64,000 bases of DNA from Lentzea albidocapillata subsp. violacea (GCF_900100275.1 NZ_FNET01000005.1:248001-312000); one strand, 5' to 3'. Counted from the stretch's first letter, positions 1 through 9,950 are shown. Translations and numbers: made by a program. Notes: a model not told the origin generated them from the sequence alone.

Positions 1-88
1 GTGGACTTCGTGGTTCGTTCTCGCTGCGGAGCAGGGAATTCGGGGTGAACGCTCCTTTGTGCACCAGGAACGTCTACATGGGACTGAA

Positions 89-685
89 ATGAAGCCGGGC
101 CGGTTGCCCGTCGACGAACAGGTCGAGGCGTTGCGCGACGTCCTCGGGCGCAACGAGGTGCTGACCGGCGTCCTCGCCGGAGCGGCCGAACTGAGCCTGC
201 CCGGCTGGTACCTGACGGCGGGGTGCGTGTTCCAGACGGTGTGGAACGTCGTGACCGGCCGGCCCGCGACCGAGGGCGTCCTCGACTACGACCTGTTCTA
301 CTTCGACGCGTCCGACCTGTCCTGGGAAGCCGAGGACGCCGTCATCCAGGCCGGTCGGCAGCGGTTCGCCGGTCTGCCCGCGACCGTCGAGATCCGCAAC
401 GAGGCGCGCGTGCACCTCTGGTACGAGGAGAAGTTCGGGGTGCCCTGCCCGCCTCACGACTCGACGGAGGCGGCCATCGACTCGTTCGCCGCCACCACGT
501 GTTGCGTCGGCATCCGATCAGAGCCCGACGGGCGGTGGCGTGTCTACGCGCCGCACGGGCTCGCGGACGTGTTCAACCTTGTCGTGCGACCCAACCCCGT
601 GCTGGCTCCCCGCCACGTCTACGAGGCCAAAACATCCAGGTGGCGGGCCCAATGGCCGGAGCTGACCGTGCTCCCGTGGCCCTGA
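89..685 (+). CDS. nucleotidyltransferase-like protein (NTP_transf_6 / DUF925 type)
   Basis: About 198 residues from the ATG at 89. An upstream in-frame GTG at 59 is possible, and the frame stays open to the window edge, so the start is uncertain. The sequence has a conserved GCVFQTVWN stretch (about residues 45-53) followed by DYDLFYFD (about 66-73). This matches the Gly-x-x-x-Asn plus Asp-x-Asp pattern of the uncharacterised bacterial family related to nucleotidyltransferases. No substrate can be assigned. It is convergent with the aminopeptidase gene and separated from it by a hairpin terminator. Identification is by motif recall only. Confidence 0.7.
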   Translation: MKPGRLPVDEQVEALRDVLGRNEVLTGVLAGAAELSLPGWYLTAGCVFQTVWNVVTGRPATEGVLDYDLFYFDASDLSWEAEDAVIQAGRQRFAGLPATVEIRNEARVHLWYEEKFGVPCPPHDSTEAAIDSFAATTCCVGIRSEPDGRWRVYAPHGLADVFNLVVRPNPVLAPRHVYEAKTSRWRAQWPELTVLPWP

Positions 686-692
686 GACCCGG

Positions 693-726
693 AACGGGCG
701 GAGACCCCGAAGGATCTCCGCCCGTT
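693..726. terminator. bidirectional hairpin between convergent genes
   Basis: Perfect 12-bp arms (AACGGGCGGAGA and its complement) around a 10-nt loop lie between the two convergent stop codons. There is no strong T tract, as is common in high-GC actinomycetes. Confidence 0.7.
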
Positions 727-742
727 ACGTGCAGAGCAGGAC

Positions 743-2263
743 TCAGCCGTTGGCCGCGATGTCCGCCAGCACGGCCGCGATGGTCCGCACCGGAACACCG
801 GTGCCACCCTTCGAGGTGTAGCCGTACGGGCCACCGGTGTGGAACGCCGGGCCGGCGATGTCGATGTGCGCCCACTGCACGCCCTCGGCCACGAACTCGC
901 GCAGGAACAGGCCGGCCGCGAGCATGCCGCCCCACCGGTGCCCGGTGACGTTCGCGAGGTCCGCCAGGCGCGAGTCGAGGTCCGCGCGCAGTTCCTCGGG
1001 CAGCGGCATGGCCCACGCCGACTCGCCGACGGCGGTGCCGATGGCGGCGACGCGGTCGCGGAACTCGTCCGAGCCCATGACACCCGAGGTGCGCTTGCCC
1101 AGGGCCACGACCTGCGCGCCGGTCAGCGTCGCGGTCTCGATCAGGTAGTCAGGGCCGTCCTCGCACGCGCGCACGATGGCGTCGGACAGGATCAGACGGC
1201 CCTCGGCGTCGGTGTTGAGCACCTCGACGGTCTTGCCGCCGTACATGGTCAGCACGTCGCCGGGGCGGTACGCGTCACCTGACGGCATGTTCTCCGCCAT
1301 CGGGATCGACGCGATGATCTCCAGCGGGTACTTGAGCTTCGCGGCGAGCACCATCGTGGCGACGATCGCGGCGGCACCCGACATGTCCGAGGTCATCTCG
1401 TCCATGCCGGCGGCCGGCTTGATCGAGATGCCGCCGGTGTCGAACGTGATGCCCTTGCCGACGAGCGCGACCTTCTTGACGGCCTTCGCGCCCTTGTACG
1501 AGATGCGCACGAGACGCGGCTGGCGCGTCGAACCTACGCCGACGCCCAGGATGCCGCCGAAGCCCTGCTTCTTCAGCGCCTTCTCGTCGAGGATCTCGAC
1601 GTCGAGACCGGCCGCGGTGGCGAGCTTCTCCGCGCGGGCGGCGAACGAGGCGGGGTAGAGGTCGTTCGGCGGCGTGTTGATGAAGTCACGCGCGATGGCG
1701 ACGGACTCGGCGATCGCGACGGCGGCCTTCAGCGCGGCCCTGTTCTCCTTGGAACCGGCGGCGTGCAGGTCGACCTTCGCGACCGGGCCCTCGCCCTTGT
1801 CGGACTTGTACTCGGTGAACGAGTAGGCGCCGAGCAGCGTGCCCTCGGCGGCGGCACCGACGTGCAGGGCGGCGAGCGTGTTGATCGCGCGCTTCTTGCC
1901 GCCCAGCGCGCGGGCGGCGACACCGGACGCGCGGCGCACCTGCTCCTCGCCCGCGGTCTTGCCCAGGCCGACGGCCAGCACGAGCGGGGCGGCGATCTTG
2001 CCGAACGTCGGCACCTTCACCAGTTCGTCGGCCTTGCCGGACGCGCGCAGCGTGCCGAGCACGTCGAGCAGCGCGCCGTCGAACGCGGCGGCGACAGCTT
2101 CGGCACCGGGTGCGAGCTCCAGACCGTCCGCACCCTGCAGGGTGCCCACGACGACTGCGTCCGCGGCGGTGGTGCTCAGGTCGCCCTCGGTGAGGGCCAG
2201 CTTCGGGGCTGTCACGTGCTGCTCCAGGGTTGTGCGTGCGAGGGGCTCGGAATCGTGACTCAT
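743..2263 (-). CDS. pepA: leucyl aminopeptidase, M17 family
   Basis: 506 residues from the ATG at 2263. A GTG at 2215, with a GGAG ribosome site 6-7 nt upstream and followed by TAPKLAL, is an equally plausible start (490 residues). The catalytic domain shows the M17 signature: [11 protein letters not shown] (Lys270, Asp275), TSDMSG (Asp293) and NTDAEGRL (350-357), which carry the two-metal ligands and the bicarbonate-binding region. The protein is expected to be a cytosolic hexameric metallopeptidase that removes N-terminal residues in peptide turnover. It corresponds to mycobacterial PepB (Rv2213), near ilvE as here. Confidence 0.95.
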   Translation of the reverse strand: MSHDSEPLARTTLEQHVTAPKLALTEGDLSTTAADAVVVGTLQGADGLELAPGAEAVAAAFDGALLDVLGTLRASGKADELVKVPTFGKIAAPLVLAVGLGKTAGEEQVRRASGVAARALGGKKRAINTLAALHVGAAAEGTLLGAYSFTEYKSDKGEGPVAKVDLHAAGSKENRAALKAAVAIAESVAIARDFINTPPNDLYPASFAARAEKLATAAGLDVEILDEKALKKQGFGGILGVGVGSTRQPRLVRISYKGAKAVKKVALVGKGITFDTGGISIKPAAGMDEMTSDMSGAAAIVATMVLAAKLKYPLEIIASIPMAENMPSGDAYRPGDVLTMYGGKTVEVLNTDAEGRLILSDAIVRACEDGPDYLIETATLTGAQVVALGKRTSGVMGSDEFRDRVAAIGTAVGESAWAMPLPEELRADLDSRLADLANVTGHRWGGMLAAGLFLREFVAEGVQWAHIDIAGPAFHTGGPYGYTSKGGTGVPVRTIAAVLADIAANG

Positions 2264-2415
2264 GCTAAAGGTCGGACTGTCCCACTAATGCCCAGCCCCG
2301 CCACGTTCGCCGCAATCCGTGACGTTCACAGTTGCGCTCAGTGGCGATTCGCCCGTTTCACGCATCAGTCGACCGGGTGGTTACGGCCGGTTGTCACATC
2401 TGACAATGTGTACCG

Positions 2416-3663
2416 GTGACCCACACGCCTCGCGACATCGTCACGACGGTCGCGCTCGGTCTGCCCGCGGTGCTCGGAGCGGGGGTCTTCGCCGGATTCG
2501 CCCCAGCAGCAGGCCTTGCGGGCTGGTGGGTGCTCCCGGCGCTGGCCATCTCCGCGCTCGCAGCCCTGTGCTCGGCCTTCTCGACCGCTGACCAGTCCCG
2601 TGCCTACCCGGACATCGGCGGCGGTTACGGGTATGTGCGCGCGCAGCTCGGCGTGTGGCCCGCGAGGATGACAGCGAGTGCACACCTGCTCGGCCGGTGC
2701 GCCATGGCCGCCGCGGTGGCGTTGATGTTCGGCGCGTACGTGGTGCCGGACCAGCCGCTGATCGGCGCGCTCGTCCTCGTCGCCGCGACGGCGCTGCTCG
2801 GCGCGGCCGGATTCCGCTTCAGCACCGGTGTCAGCGTGCTGGTGTCGGTGGTAGTGCTCGGCGTGCTGGCGCTGGTCGTCGCGGCGAGCTTCTCGATCGC
2901 GCCCGTGCCGTCGGCGGGGGAGGCGGGCACCGTCAACGAACTCGTCGGCGTCGCCGGCCTGATGTTCATGGCGTTCGCCGGCTTCGAACGCGTCACCGCA
3001 CCCCACCGCGGCGAGCAGCCGCACTCGCCGGCCGTGCTGAAGATCGCGATTCCGGTCCTCATCGGACTGTCGTTCACCGTCTACCTGGCCGTGGGCGCGG
3101 GAGTGCTCCGTCAGCTCGGCAGCGCGCGCCTGGCGTTGTCACCGGCTCCGCTGCGAGACGCGCTGGTCGCGGCGGACTCGGCCGCGCTGGTGCCGCTGGT
3201 GCAGATCGCCGCGGCGATGGCCGGCGTGGCCGCGCTGCACTTCGTCCTCGCGTCCGCTCACCGCACGCTGACCGGGCTGGCCGAGGACGGCGACCTGCCG
3301 AGCCGCCTCAGGCCCGGCGCGCTGTCGCTCGTAGTGGCCGTCGCTGCCGTGCTCGCCGTGGTGCTGATGCCGCTGGGGCTGGCCCTGGGCGTGGCGGCCT
3401 GCGGGACGTTGTTCTACTACGCCTTCACGAACGCGTCGGCTCGGGTGCTGCTGCAGAACGACCGCACGTGGCCCATGCGCACGGCCTGCCTCGGGCTCGG
3501 GCTCTCGGTGCTGCTCGCCATGAGCATGCCGGTGCCCGCGATGCTCATCTCGATCGCGGGCCTGGGCGTGGGCACGGGTCTTATCGGGCTGACAGCGTCC
3601 CTCAGAGTGTCACTGAGAGGAAAACGAGCAGCGTCACGCCAACGCACACCGCAAGCCCGATGA
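2416..3663 (+). CDS. APC-family amino acid permease
   Basis: 415 residues, almost entirely hydrophobic, with about 12 predicted membrane segments. The first segment carries GLPAVLGAGVFAGFAP, which resembles the Gly-rich TM1 substrate-binding loop of the amino acid-polyamine-organocation superfamily. A YPDIGGGYGYVRAQLG stretch follows near residues 57-72, as in other family members. It starts at a GTG without a clear ribosome site. The substrate is unknown. The final 62 bp overlap the 3' end of the converging small membrane protein gene. Confidence 0.85.
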   Translation: MTHTPRDIVTTVALGLPAVLGAGVFAGFAPAAGLAGWWVLPALAISALAALCSAFSTADQSRAYPDIGGGYGYVRAQLGVWPARMTASAHLLGRCAMAAAVALMFGAYVVPDQPLIGALVLVAATALLGAAGFRFSTGVSVLVSVVVLGVLALVVAASFSIAPVPSAGEAGTVNELVGVAGLMFMAFAGFERVTAPHRGEQPHSPAVLKIAIPVLIGLSFTVYLAVGAGVLRQLGSARLALSPAPLRDALVAADSAALVPLVQIAAAMAGVAALHFVLASAHRTLTGLAEDGDLPSRLRPGALSLVVAVAAVLAVVLMPLGLALGVAACGTLFYYAFTNASARVLLQNDRTWPMRTACLGLGLSVLLAMSMPVPAMLISIAGLGVGTGLIGLTASLRVSLRGKRAASRQRTPQAR

Positions 3664-3871
3664 CGCGGCCGTTGCTGGACGGCTTCTCCTTGGCGATCGC
3701 CCCGTAGCAGGCCAGGAAGATCGCGGCGGCGAACACGGCGCCGACCACACCGCCGACACCCCCGATCACCCAGCCGTCGAGAAGCGTCATCCCGGTGCCC
3801 AGAACGAGCAGTGCGGCCTGTAAGACGGTGCGGACGTCCGCACCCTTCGAAGATCGTTCCACCTCGGTCAT
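3602..3871 (-). CDS. small hypothetical membrane protein
   Basis: 89 residues. A charged N-terminus (MTEVERSSKG) is followed by three hydrophobic segments (about 16-32, 35-55 and 71-88). No family is recognised. The start ATG is preceded by TAGAGT ending 8 nt upstream, a good -10 for a leaderless transcript. It converges on, and overlaps by 62 bp, the permease gene, and diverges from ilvE. Coding potential is supported by the hydrophobic pattern and promoter position, but the overlap makes it less certain. Confidence 0.65.
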   Translation of the reverse strand: MTEVERSSKGADVRTVLQAALLVLGTGMTLLDGWVIGGVGGVVGAVFAAAIFLACYGAIAKEKPSSNGRVIGLAVCVGVTLLVFLSVTL

Positions 3872-3963
3872 GGCCGGGGACTCTATCGAGCTTCAACTAG
3901 TAGGACGTCCGAGTTTTGGGAAGACGATTTTCCGTATCCCCACCTGCGGGTTACCGTGCTCTC

Positions 3964-5055
3964 ATGACGAGCGAGTTGCCTTTCACCCGGACTCCCCACC
4001 CGCACCCGGCGACCCCGGAGCGCGTAGCGGAGGTACTTGCCAAGCCGGGCTTCGGGCAGCACTTCACCGACCACATGGTGACGATCCGCTGGAACCGCGA
4101 GAAGGGCTGGCACGACGCTGAAGTCGGCCCGTACTCCACCCTCGCACTGGACCCCGCGGCAATGGTGCTGCACTACGGCCAGGCGATCTTCGAAGGGCTC
4201 AAGGCCTACCGGCAGCCCGACGGTTCGATCGCGTCCTTCCGCCCTGAGGCCAACGCCGAGCGCTTCCGCGCCTCGGCCCGCCGCATGGCGATGCCCGAAC
4301 TTCCCGACGAGCTCTTCCTGGAGTCCGTGCGGCAGATCCTCGCGGTCGACGACCGCTGGGTGCCCGCGGCCCCGGAGGAGTCCCTCTACCTGCGGCCGTT
4401 CATGATCTCCACGGAGAAGGGCCTCGGCGTGCGACCCGCGTCCGAGTACCTCTACGTGCTGATCGCCTCTCCCGCCGGCTCCTACTTCGCGGGCGGCGTC
4501 CGTCCCGTGAGCGTGTGGCTCTCGACCGAGTACGTCCGCGCGGCCCCCGGTGGCACCGGCGCGGCCAAGTTCGCCGGCAACTACGCCGCGTCCCTCGTGG
4601 CGCAGGCGCAGGCCGCCGAGAAGGGCTGCGACCAGGTCGTCTGGCTCGACGCGGTGGAACGCCGCTGGGTCGAGGAGATGGGCGGCATGAACCTGTTCTT
4701 CGTCTTCGGGGACAAGGTGATCACGCCCGAGCTCACCGGCACGCTGCTGCCCGGCATCACCCGGAACTCGTTGCTGACGCTGGCCTCCGACCTCGGCCTG
4801 TCCGTGGAGGAGCGCCGCATCTCGACCGACGAGTGGGAGAAGGCGAACGCCTCCGGTGAGCTCACCGAGGTCTTCGCCTGTGGCACGGCGGCGGTCATCA
4901 CGCCGGTCGGCCACGTCAAGCACGCCGGCGGCGAGTTCGACGTCGCCGACGGCGGCACCGGCTCGGTGACGATGAAGCTGCGCGAGCGCCTGACCGGCCT
5001 GCAGCACGGCCACGTCGCCGACACCCACGGCTGGATGACGACACTCCGTTCCTAG
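3964..5055 (+). CDS. ilvE: branched-chain amino acid aminotransferase
   Basis: 363 residues, PLP fold type IV, catalysing the last transamination in leucine, isoleucine and valine synthesis. The Schiff-base lysine is in [11 protein letters not shown] (about Lys202). [14 protein letters not shown] (about 70-83) and the [11 protein letters not shown] stretch are the family's substrate and PLP-phosphate signatures. The ATG at 3964 is chosen because it matches the usual N-terminus and has TACCGT ending 6 nt before it (leaderless -10). The stop codon overlaps the stop of the converging cobS in a shared CTAG. Rv2210c is the mycobacterial counterpart. Confidence 0.96.
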   Translation: MTSELPFTRTPHPHPATPERVAEVLAKPGFGQHFTDHMVTIRWNREKGWHDAEVGPYSTLALDPAAMVLHYGQAIFEGLKAYRQPDGSIASFRPEANAERFRASARRMAMPELPDELFLESVRQILAVDDRWVPAAPEESLYLRPFMISTEKGLGVRPASEYLYVLIASPAGSYFAGGVRPVSVWLSTEYVRAAPGGTGAAKFAGNYAASLVAQAQAAEKGCDQVVWLDAVERRWVEEMGGMNLFFVFGDKVITPELTGTLLPGITRNSLLTLASDLGLSVEERRISTDEWEKANASGELTEVFACGTAAVITPVGHVKHAGGEFDVADGGTGSVTMKLRERLTGLQHGHVADTHGWMTTLRS

Positions 5056-5753
5056 GCGATCACCAGCACGGCCAGAAGCGCGATTTCGGCGGCAGCACCG
5101 AGCACATCACCGGTGATGCCGCCGAAACGCTTTCCGGTGTGCTTCACCAGCAGCCACACGAGCGCGAACGCGACGACGACGGCGACGACCGCGCGCCACC
5201 CGAGCGGAATCGCCGCCACAGCGAGCACCACCCACGTGCCGACGACCAGCAACGGATGCTGTGTGCCCGCCACGAGCGCACCAAGCCCCTCAGACCGTGC
5301 CGCGGGCACACCGCGCATGCAGCAGATCCCGAACGCCGCCCGGCTAGTCGCGAACGCGAGCAGCACGACACCCCAGTGGGCGTGGGGGAGCGCGGCGGCC
5401 TGCGCACCCAGCACCACGATCAGCGAGACGACGCCGAACGGTCCCGCGCCACCGTCCTTCATGACCTTGAGCGCCCGCTCCGGCGGCCCGTAGCAACCGA
5501 GTCCGTCGGCGACGTCGGCGAGCCCGTCGAGGTGCATGCCGCGCGTTGCAAGGGCGACGACGCCGACGACCAGAAATCCGGCCACGAGCGCCGATATATT
5601 GGATATCGCGAGCAGCTCAAGCACGCCGACGACGAACGCGCCGAGTACGACGCCGACGACGGGCGTGCATGCAATGGCCCGCCCCGCCGCTCTGCGATCG
5701 ACGTCGTCGACCCTGAGCGGCAGGACGGTCAGCCAGGAGAACGCGAGCTTCAC
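5052..5753 (-). CDS. cobS: adenosylcobinamide-GDP ribazoletransferase (cobalamin synthase)
   Basis: 233 residues, polytopic membrane enzyme that joins alpha-ribazole to adenosylcobinamide-GDP in the last steps of B12 assembly. The acidic signature [13 protein letters not shown] lies at about 74-86, and further hydrophobic segments follow as in the family. The GTG start overlaps the cobT stop (GTGA), so translation is likely coupled. An AT-rich dispersed repeat falls inside the gene and encodes AISNIS near residues 49-54. The stop overlaps the ilvE stop. Confidence 0.93.
   Translation of the reverse strand: MKLAFSWLTVLPLRVDDVDRRAAGRAIACTPVVGVVLGAFVVGVLELLAISNISALVAGFLVVGVVALATRGMHLDGLADVADGLGCYGPPERALKVMKDGGAGPFGVVSLIVVLGAQAAALPHAHWGVVLLAFATSRAAFGICCMRGVPAARSEGLGALVAGTQHPLLVVGTWVVLAVAAIPLGWRAVVAVVVAFALVWLLVKHTGKRFGGITGDVLGAAAEIALLAVLVIA
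5593..5607. repeat. AT-rich palindromic repeat inside cobS
   Basis: GATATATT, one base, then GATATC. It is a core plus one half site of the dispersed AT-rich family, in a gene that is otherwise very GC-rich. Confidence 0.75.
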
Positions 5754-6850
5754 TCCGCCGTATTTTCGCGGGCCGTATTTTCTTGGGTCGTGTTTTCCGC
5801 GGTCGTGTCTTCCCGGTTCGTCACGCCGGCGCTCTCGAACGTCGCCATCTCCGCGAGCACCTTCACCGCCGAGATCAGCAACGGCAGCGCCGCCACGGCA
5901 CCGGAGCCCTCGCCGAGCCGCATCCCGAACTCCAGCAGCGGCTTCAGGTTCAGGTGCCCGAGCGCGATCGCGTGCGCGGGCTCGGCCGACTCGTGCCCGG
6001 CCACCCACCACTCGCGCGCCCCCGGCGCCATCTCCTCGGCGACGACGGCGGCCGCACCGACGACAACGCCGTCGAGCACGACAGGGGTCTTGCGCACGGC
6101 GGCCTGCGCGAGGAACCCGGCCATCGCGGCGATGTCGGCGCCACCGGCCGTGGCGAGCAACGCGACCGGGTCGCTGATCACCAGGCGGGCTCGGCGCAGC
6201 GCGTCCCGGATCGCCGCCGTCTTGCGCATCCACGCCTGGTCGTCGATGCCGGTGCCGCGCCCGACGACCGCGACGGGCTCCGACCCGGTCAGCGACGCGA
6301 TCAGCACGGCGGCGGGCGTCGTGTTGCCGATGCCCATGTCGCCGGCGACGAGCACGTCGGCGCCCGCGTCGACCTCCTCGTCGGCGAGCGCGCGGCCGGC
6401 CGCGATCGCGAGTTCGCACTGCTCACGGGTGAGCGCGTCCTCGTGGTCGATCGACCCGGACGAGCGCCGCACCTTGTGCTGGCTGACCGCGGCCGGGGTG
6501 TCCGCGTCGACGGCCATGTCGACCACGCGGACCGTGGCGCCCGCGACCTGCGCGAGCACGTTCACCGCGGCGCCGCCGGTCAGGAAGTTCGCGACCATCT
6601 GGCCGGTCACCTCGCTCGGGAACGCCGAGACGCCCTGCGCGGTGATGCCGTGGTCGCCCGCGAACACGACCACGCGCGGCCGCACGAACGGCTTAGGCGG
6701 CACGGAGCCCTGGCAGGCGGCGATCCAGTTGCCCAGCTCTTCGAGCCGTCCGAGGGAGCCGACCGGCTTGGTCAGCACCGCGTGCCGGGCCTCGGCCTCG
6801 CGCAGAACGGTCTCGTCCGGCGGTTCAACCGGCGGGAACTCGGTGCTCAC
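5750..6850 (-). CDS. cobT: nicotinate-nucleotide--dimethylbenzimidazole phosphoribosyltransferase
   Basis: 366 residues. Forms alpha-ribazole phosphate for the lower ligand of cobalamin. Family blocks visible are [12 protein letters not shown] near the N-terminus, [30 protein letters not shown] and the C-terminal [14 protein letters not shown], which should hold the catalytic Glu. The last 21 residues (about 346-366) are a low-complexity tail of repeated (E/R)(D/N)TT/TA units encoded by a 15-bp tandem repeat, and lie beyond the normal end of the enzyme. Middle gene of cobU-cobT-cobS; 10 bp separates it from cobU, and its TGA overlaps the cobS GTG. Confidence 0.96.
   Translation of the reverse strand: MSTEFPPVEPPDETVLREAEARHAVLTKPVGSLGRLEELGNWIAACQGSVPPKPFVRPRVVVFAGDHGITAQGVSAFPSEVTGQMVANFLTGGAAVNVLAQVAGATVRVVDMAVDADTPAAVSQHKVRRSSGSIDHEDALTREQCELAIAAGRALADEEVDAGADVLVAGDMGIGNTTPAAVLIASLTGSEPVAVVGRGTGIDDQAWMRKTAAIRDALRRARLVISDPVALLATAGGADIAAMAGFLAQAAVRKTPVVLDGVVVGAAAVVAEEMAPGAREWWVAGHESAEPAHAIALGHLNLKPLLEFGMRLGEGSGAVAALPLLISAVKVLAEMATFESAGVTNREDTTAENTTQENTARENTAE
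5757..5816. repeat. 15-bp tandem repeat at the 3' end of cobT
   Basis: Four in-phase 15-bp units, the first two nearly identical (GCCGTATTTTCGCGG, GCCGTATTTTCTTGG) and the other two diverged. Because the unit is a multiple of three, it extends the CobT tail by five residues per copy without frameshift. It is richer in A/T than its surroundings. Confidence 0.85.
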
Positions 6851-6860
6851 CTGGTCGCTC

Positions 6861-7400
6861 CTATCGCAGTTTCAGGGGGATGCCGGCGACGAGGAGGGTG
6901 ACCTCGTCGCACACCTCGGCGACGCGCGCGTTGAGCGCACCGAGGTGATCGCGGAAGAGCCTGCCAGAGCGCGTGGACGGAATGACGCCGAGGCCGACCT
7001 CCGCCGTCACGAGCACCAGCCGTGCCCGGCACGTGGCGACCGAATGCACGAGCTGGTCGACGTTGTGCGCGATGGTCTCGGCGCCGTCGCCCTCCCACGC
7101 CTGAGCGTCGTCGAGCACGCCGACCAGCCACGTGGACAGGTCGTCCACCAGGATCGGCGGGTCCTCGTACTGCGTCGCCGTGAGCAACGCGGCCAGGTCG
7201 GCAGGCGAGGACGCCTCGACCGTGTGCCAGGTGGACGGACGCCGCGCGACGTGCAGCGCGATGCGCGCGTCCCAGTCAGGGTCGTCCGGGTACCGGCGCG
7301 CGGTGGCGACGTAGGTCACGGTCGCTTCGGTGAGCAGACCTTCCGCATGCGCCGACTTGCCCGAACGTGCTCCGCCGAGCACGAGCGTGCGAGGTGACAA
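6861..7400 (-). CDS. cobU: adenosylcobinamide kinase / adenosylcobinamide-phosphate guanylyltransferase
   Basis: About 179 residues. Bifunctional enzyme that phosphorylates and guanylylates adenosylcobinamide before CobS acts. The P-loop GGARSGKS lies at residues 9-16, and the [17 protein letters not shown] stretch matches the region of the guanylylated His. The start is uncertain: the TTG at 7400 gives [10 protein letters not shown] with a GAAGG upstream, and a GTG at 7382 is the alternative. First gene of the cobUTS operon; divergent from the small gene at 7419. Confidence 0.92.
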   Translation of the reverse strand: MSPRTLVLGGARSGKSAHAEGLLTEATVTYVATARRYPDDPDWDARIALHVARRPSTWHTVEASSPADLAALLTATQYEDPPILVDDLSTWLVGVLDDAQAWEGDGAETIAHNVDQLVHSVATCRARLVLVTAEVGLGVIPSTRSGRLFRDHLGALNARVAEVCDEVTLLVAGIPLKLR

Positions 7401-7418
7401 GAGAGTTAGCCTTCGTCC

Positions 7419-7619
7419 GTGGAATACCGCTGGCGTTACCAGGATGCACAGGGACGCGACGTCGCGGGCCCGGATGTGATGTTCGCGTACCAGGCCGAGG
7501 CCGAGGAGTGGTTCAGCGCCGGGTGGCGTGACCTGCTCGACGCCGGGGTCGAACAGGTCACGCTGCTGCGTTCGGAAACCGAGGTGTACGGCCCGATGAG
7601 CCTGCACCCGGCCCAGTGA
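7419..7619 (+). CDS. conserved small hypothetical protein
   Basis: 66 residues, mixed alpha/beta composition rich in aromatic and acidic residues (MEYRWRYQD, EAEEWF), with no membrane segment or recognised domain. The GTG start has TAGCCT ending 6 nt upstream, a likely leaderless -10. It is divergent from cobU with only 18 bp between start codons, so the two promoters must overlap. It converges on the aldo/keto reductase gene. Confidence 0.75.
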   Translation: MEYRWRYQDAQGRDVAGPDVMFAYQAEAEEWFSAGWRDLLDAGVEQVTLLRSETEVYGPMSLHPAQ

Positions 7620-7633
7620 CTCAGCCCAGTAAC

Positions 7634-8620
7634 TCAGCCCTGGGCGGTGAGCCTCGGGTCGTCGGTGATGACGCCTTCGAGGACCTTGTCGATCTGCGTG
7701 AGCATGTCGTCGCCGAGCTCGACGTCGATGGCCTTGACGTTCTCGAAGACCTGCTCCGGACGCGACGCGCCGATGATCGCGGACGCGACGTTCGGGTTCT
7801 TCAGCACCCACGCGACGGCGAGCTGCGCCAGCGTGATGCCCGCCTCCTCGGCGATCGGCTTGAGCTGCTGAACGGCGTTGAGCACGTCGTCCCGCACCCA
7901 GCGCCCGATCATCTGCGAACCGCGCGCGTCGGCCAGGCGTGACCCCTCCGGCGCCTCGGCGCCCGGCAGGTACTTGCCGGTCAGGATGCCCTGTGCGACG
8001 GGGGAGAAGACGATCTGGCTCAGGCCCTCGCGCTCGCAGGCCGGGATGACCTGCGGCTCGATGACACGCCACAGCATCGAGTACTGCGGCTGGTGCGACA
8101 CGAACGGGACGTTCAGCTCACGGGCCAGCGCGGCACCGCGGGTGATCTGCTCGGCGGTCCACTCGGAGACGCCGACGTAGAGGACCTTGCCCTGCCGGAC
8201 GAGGTCGGCGAACGCCAGCATCGTCTCTTCCAGCGGGACGCTGTGGTCGAACCGGTGCGCCTGGTACAGGTCGACGTAGTCGGTCTGCAGGCGCTTCAGC
8301 GACGCGTTGGCCGACTCCATGATGTGCTTGCGGCCGAGTCCGCGGTCGTTGGGGCCGCCGGGACCTGTCGGCCAGTAGACCTTGGTGAGGACTTCGAGCG
8401 ATTCGCGCCGCTCACCCCGCAGCGCCCGGCCGAGCACCGACTCCGCGGCCGTGTTGGCGTAGACGTCGGCGGTGTCGAAGGTCGTGATCCCCGACTCCAG
8501 CGCCGCCTTCACACAGGCGTGGGCCTGGTCCTCCTCGACCTGGGACCCGTGCGTGAGCCAGTTGCCGTACGAGATCTCACTGATGGACAGGCCGCTGCGG
8601 CCGAGTCGACGGAACTTCAT
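7634..8620 (-). CDS. aldo/keto reductase, potassium-channel beta-subunit-like
   Basis: 328 residues, NADPH-dependent TIM-barrel oxidoreductase. The catalytic tetrad is visible: Asp in TFDTADVYAN, Tyr in the same segment, Lys in VLTKVYW, and His in LYQAHRFDH. The RLGRSGLSISEISYGNW start and the SAIIGASRPEQV nucleotide-binding C-terminus fit the KvBeta/YghZ branch. The ATG at 8620 matches the family N-terminus; upstream in-frame sequence lacks family similarity. Substrate unknown; such enzymes often reduce aldehydes or methylglyoxal. Confidence 0.9.
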   Translation of the reverse strand: MKFRRLGRSGLSISEISYGNWLTHGSQVEEDQAHACVKAALESGITTFDTADVYANTAAESVLGRALRGERRESLEVLTKVYWPTGPGGPNDRGLGRKHIMESANASLKRLQTDYVDLYQAHRFDHSVPLEETMLAFADLVRQGKVLYVGVSEWTAEQITRGAALARELNVPFVSHQPQYSMLWRVIEPQVIPACEREGLSQIVFSPVAQGILTGKYLPGAEAPEGSRLADARGSQMIGRWVRDDVLNAVQQLKPIAEEAGITLAQLAVAWVLKNPNVASAIIGASRPEQVFENVKAIDVELGDDMLTQIDKVLEGVITDDPRLTAQG

Positions 8621-8652
8621 ACATCGGAGCTTAACCGAAATCGTTCGTGCTG

Positions 8653-9285
8653 CTAATGAACTTCGGGCGCGTGCCACACCAGGGAATACCGCCAGAACAG
8701 GTGCCGGCGGATCCGCGCTCCGGGCACGATCTCCGCTGCCGCCGCCCGGATCTCGTCCAACGTCGGCGCGCTCATCACCACCGGCATCTCCGCGTCGTGC
8801 GGCGTGCCCCCGGTCCCGTTGAGGGCCTTGGCGAGCCCGACGATGGCGTTGGCGGGCAACGTCACCAGCTCCATGGCCCGGTCGGCGCGGCTAGCCATCA
8901 GGTACAGCCCGATGACGATCAGCGTCCCACCCGGCCTGGTCAGCCCGGCGAGCCTGGTGAGACCTTCGCGCAACGGCAGGTGGTGCAGGCTCGCCTCGGC
9001 GGTGACGACGTCGTACCGCCCAAGGTCGTGGGTGAGCACGTCGCCGTGAATCCATCGGACCTCGTCCGTGGTGGCGCTCGCCCGTTCGATCATGCGCGCG
9101 CTGGCGTCGATCGCGGTGACCTCGCCGGCCCTGATCTGCCGCGCCAGGTCACCCAGGCCGCAGCCGACGTCCAGCGCCGATCCGGCCCGCGACGGCAACT
9201 GCCGGAGCAGCCAGCGGCGGTACCACTCGTTGTGGTTCCACCGCAGCTTCTCCGGCAGCTGGAGCTTGCGCTGCTTCTCGCGCAC
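8653..9285 (-). CDS. class I SAM-dependent methyltransferase
   Basis: 210 residues. Motif I is ALDVGCGLGDLA (about 37-48), followed by the acidic end of strand 2 in VTAIDASARMIERA and motif post-II GDVLTHDLGRYDVV. The C-terminal part is variable, so the acceptor cannot be guessed. The GTG start lies 3 bp downstream of the stop of the DUF3043 gene, so the two are probably cotranscribed. The gene converges on nothing downstream; the aldo/keto reductase follows on the same strand. Confidence 0.88.
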   Translation of the reverse strand: MREKQRKLQLPEKLRWNHNEWYRRWLLRQLPSRAGSALDVGCGLGDLARQIRAGEVTAIDASARMIERASATTDEVRWIHGDVLTHDLGRYDVVTAEASLHHLPLREGLTRLAGLTRPGGTLIVIGLYLMASRADRAMELVTLPANAIVGLAKALNGTGGTPHDAEMPVVMSAPTLDEIRAAAAEIVPGARIRRHLFWRYSLVWHAPEVH

Positions 9286-9288
9286 CGG

Positions 9289-9915
9289 CTACTTGATCGC
9301 GTCGCCCGGCTTCACCCGCGGCTTGGGCACGCGCAGCTTGCGGATCTGGCTCGCACGGATGAACGAGTACCAGCCGATCGACAGGCCCTTGATCGGCTCG
9401 GCCGGGAACTTCGCCCGCACCTTCCGCGTGACGAGGCGGCCCAGCACGATGCCCTCGATGACCATCGCGATCAACATGAACGTCGTCGCGAGCGTCGCGT
9501 ACCGCTGCACGGCCAGCGACGGCGTCAGCAGCGCCACGAACACGAGAATCGCGAGCGGCATGAAAAGACCCATGAGGTTGCGCCGCGAGTCGACGAGGTC
9601 GCGGATGTACGCCTTCACCGGACCGCGGTCGCGCGGCAGCAGGTACTTGTCCTCACCCGCCATCATGCGCTGACGACGCTCGGTGGCCGCGGCACGGCGC
9701 TCTTCCTTGCTCACCTTGTTGCCGCGCATGCGTTTGAACGCCTCGCGCTGCGTGCGGGGAGGCGGCGGCACAGGCCCGGAACGCCTGCCTTGCGCCTCAC
9801 GCCGCTTGGGCGTGGGCCTGCCCTTGCCCGCGGAACGGGTGGAGTCGGCGACCTCGTCGGTCGACTCGGTGGCCGGGGCATCGGTGTCGGCGGCGTTGCG
9901 GCGCAGGAACCTCAC
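9289..9915 (-). CDS. DUF3043 membrane protein
   Basis: 208 residues. A long charged, Pro- and Arg-rich N-terminal half (about 1-95) contains QREAFKRMRGNKVSKEERR and RDRGPVKAYIRDLVDSRR. Two hydrophobic segments follow (about 120-137 and 144-163), then a basic tail. This architecture matches the actinobacterial DUF3043 family (Rv2206 in the syntenic mycobacterial locus); function unknown. The GTG at 9915 is selected because TACCCT ends 6 nt before it, implying leaderless transcription divergent from glycerate kinase. Confidence 0.88.
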   Translation of the reverse strand: MRFLRRNAADTDAPATESTDEVADSTRSAGKGRPTPKRREAQGRRSGPVPPPPRTQREAFKRMRGNKVSKEERRAAATERRQRMMAGEDKYLLPRDRGPVKAYIRDLVDSRRNLMGLFMPLAILVFVALLTPSLAVQRYATLATTFMLIAMVIEGIVLGRLVTRKVRAKFPAEPIKGLSIGWYSFIRASQIRKLRVPKPRVKPGDAIK

Positions 9916-9921
9916 GACCAC

Positions 9922-9950
9922 AGGGTAGGACAGTGGTCCTTCTGTACCTT
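9922..9950. promoter_or_regulatory. divergent leaderless promoters
   Basis: Minus-strand TACCCT (9922-9927) ends 6 nt from the DUF3043 GTG. Plus-strand TACCTT (9945-9950) ends 7 nt from the glycerate kinase GTG. Neither gene has a convincing ribosome site. Confidence 0.6.
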
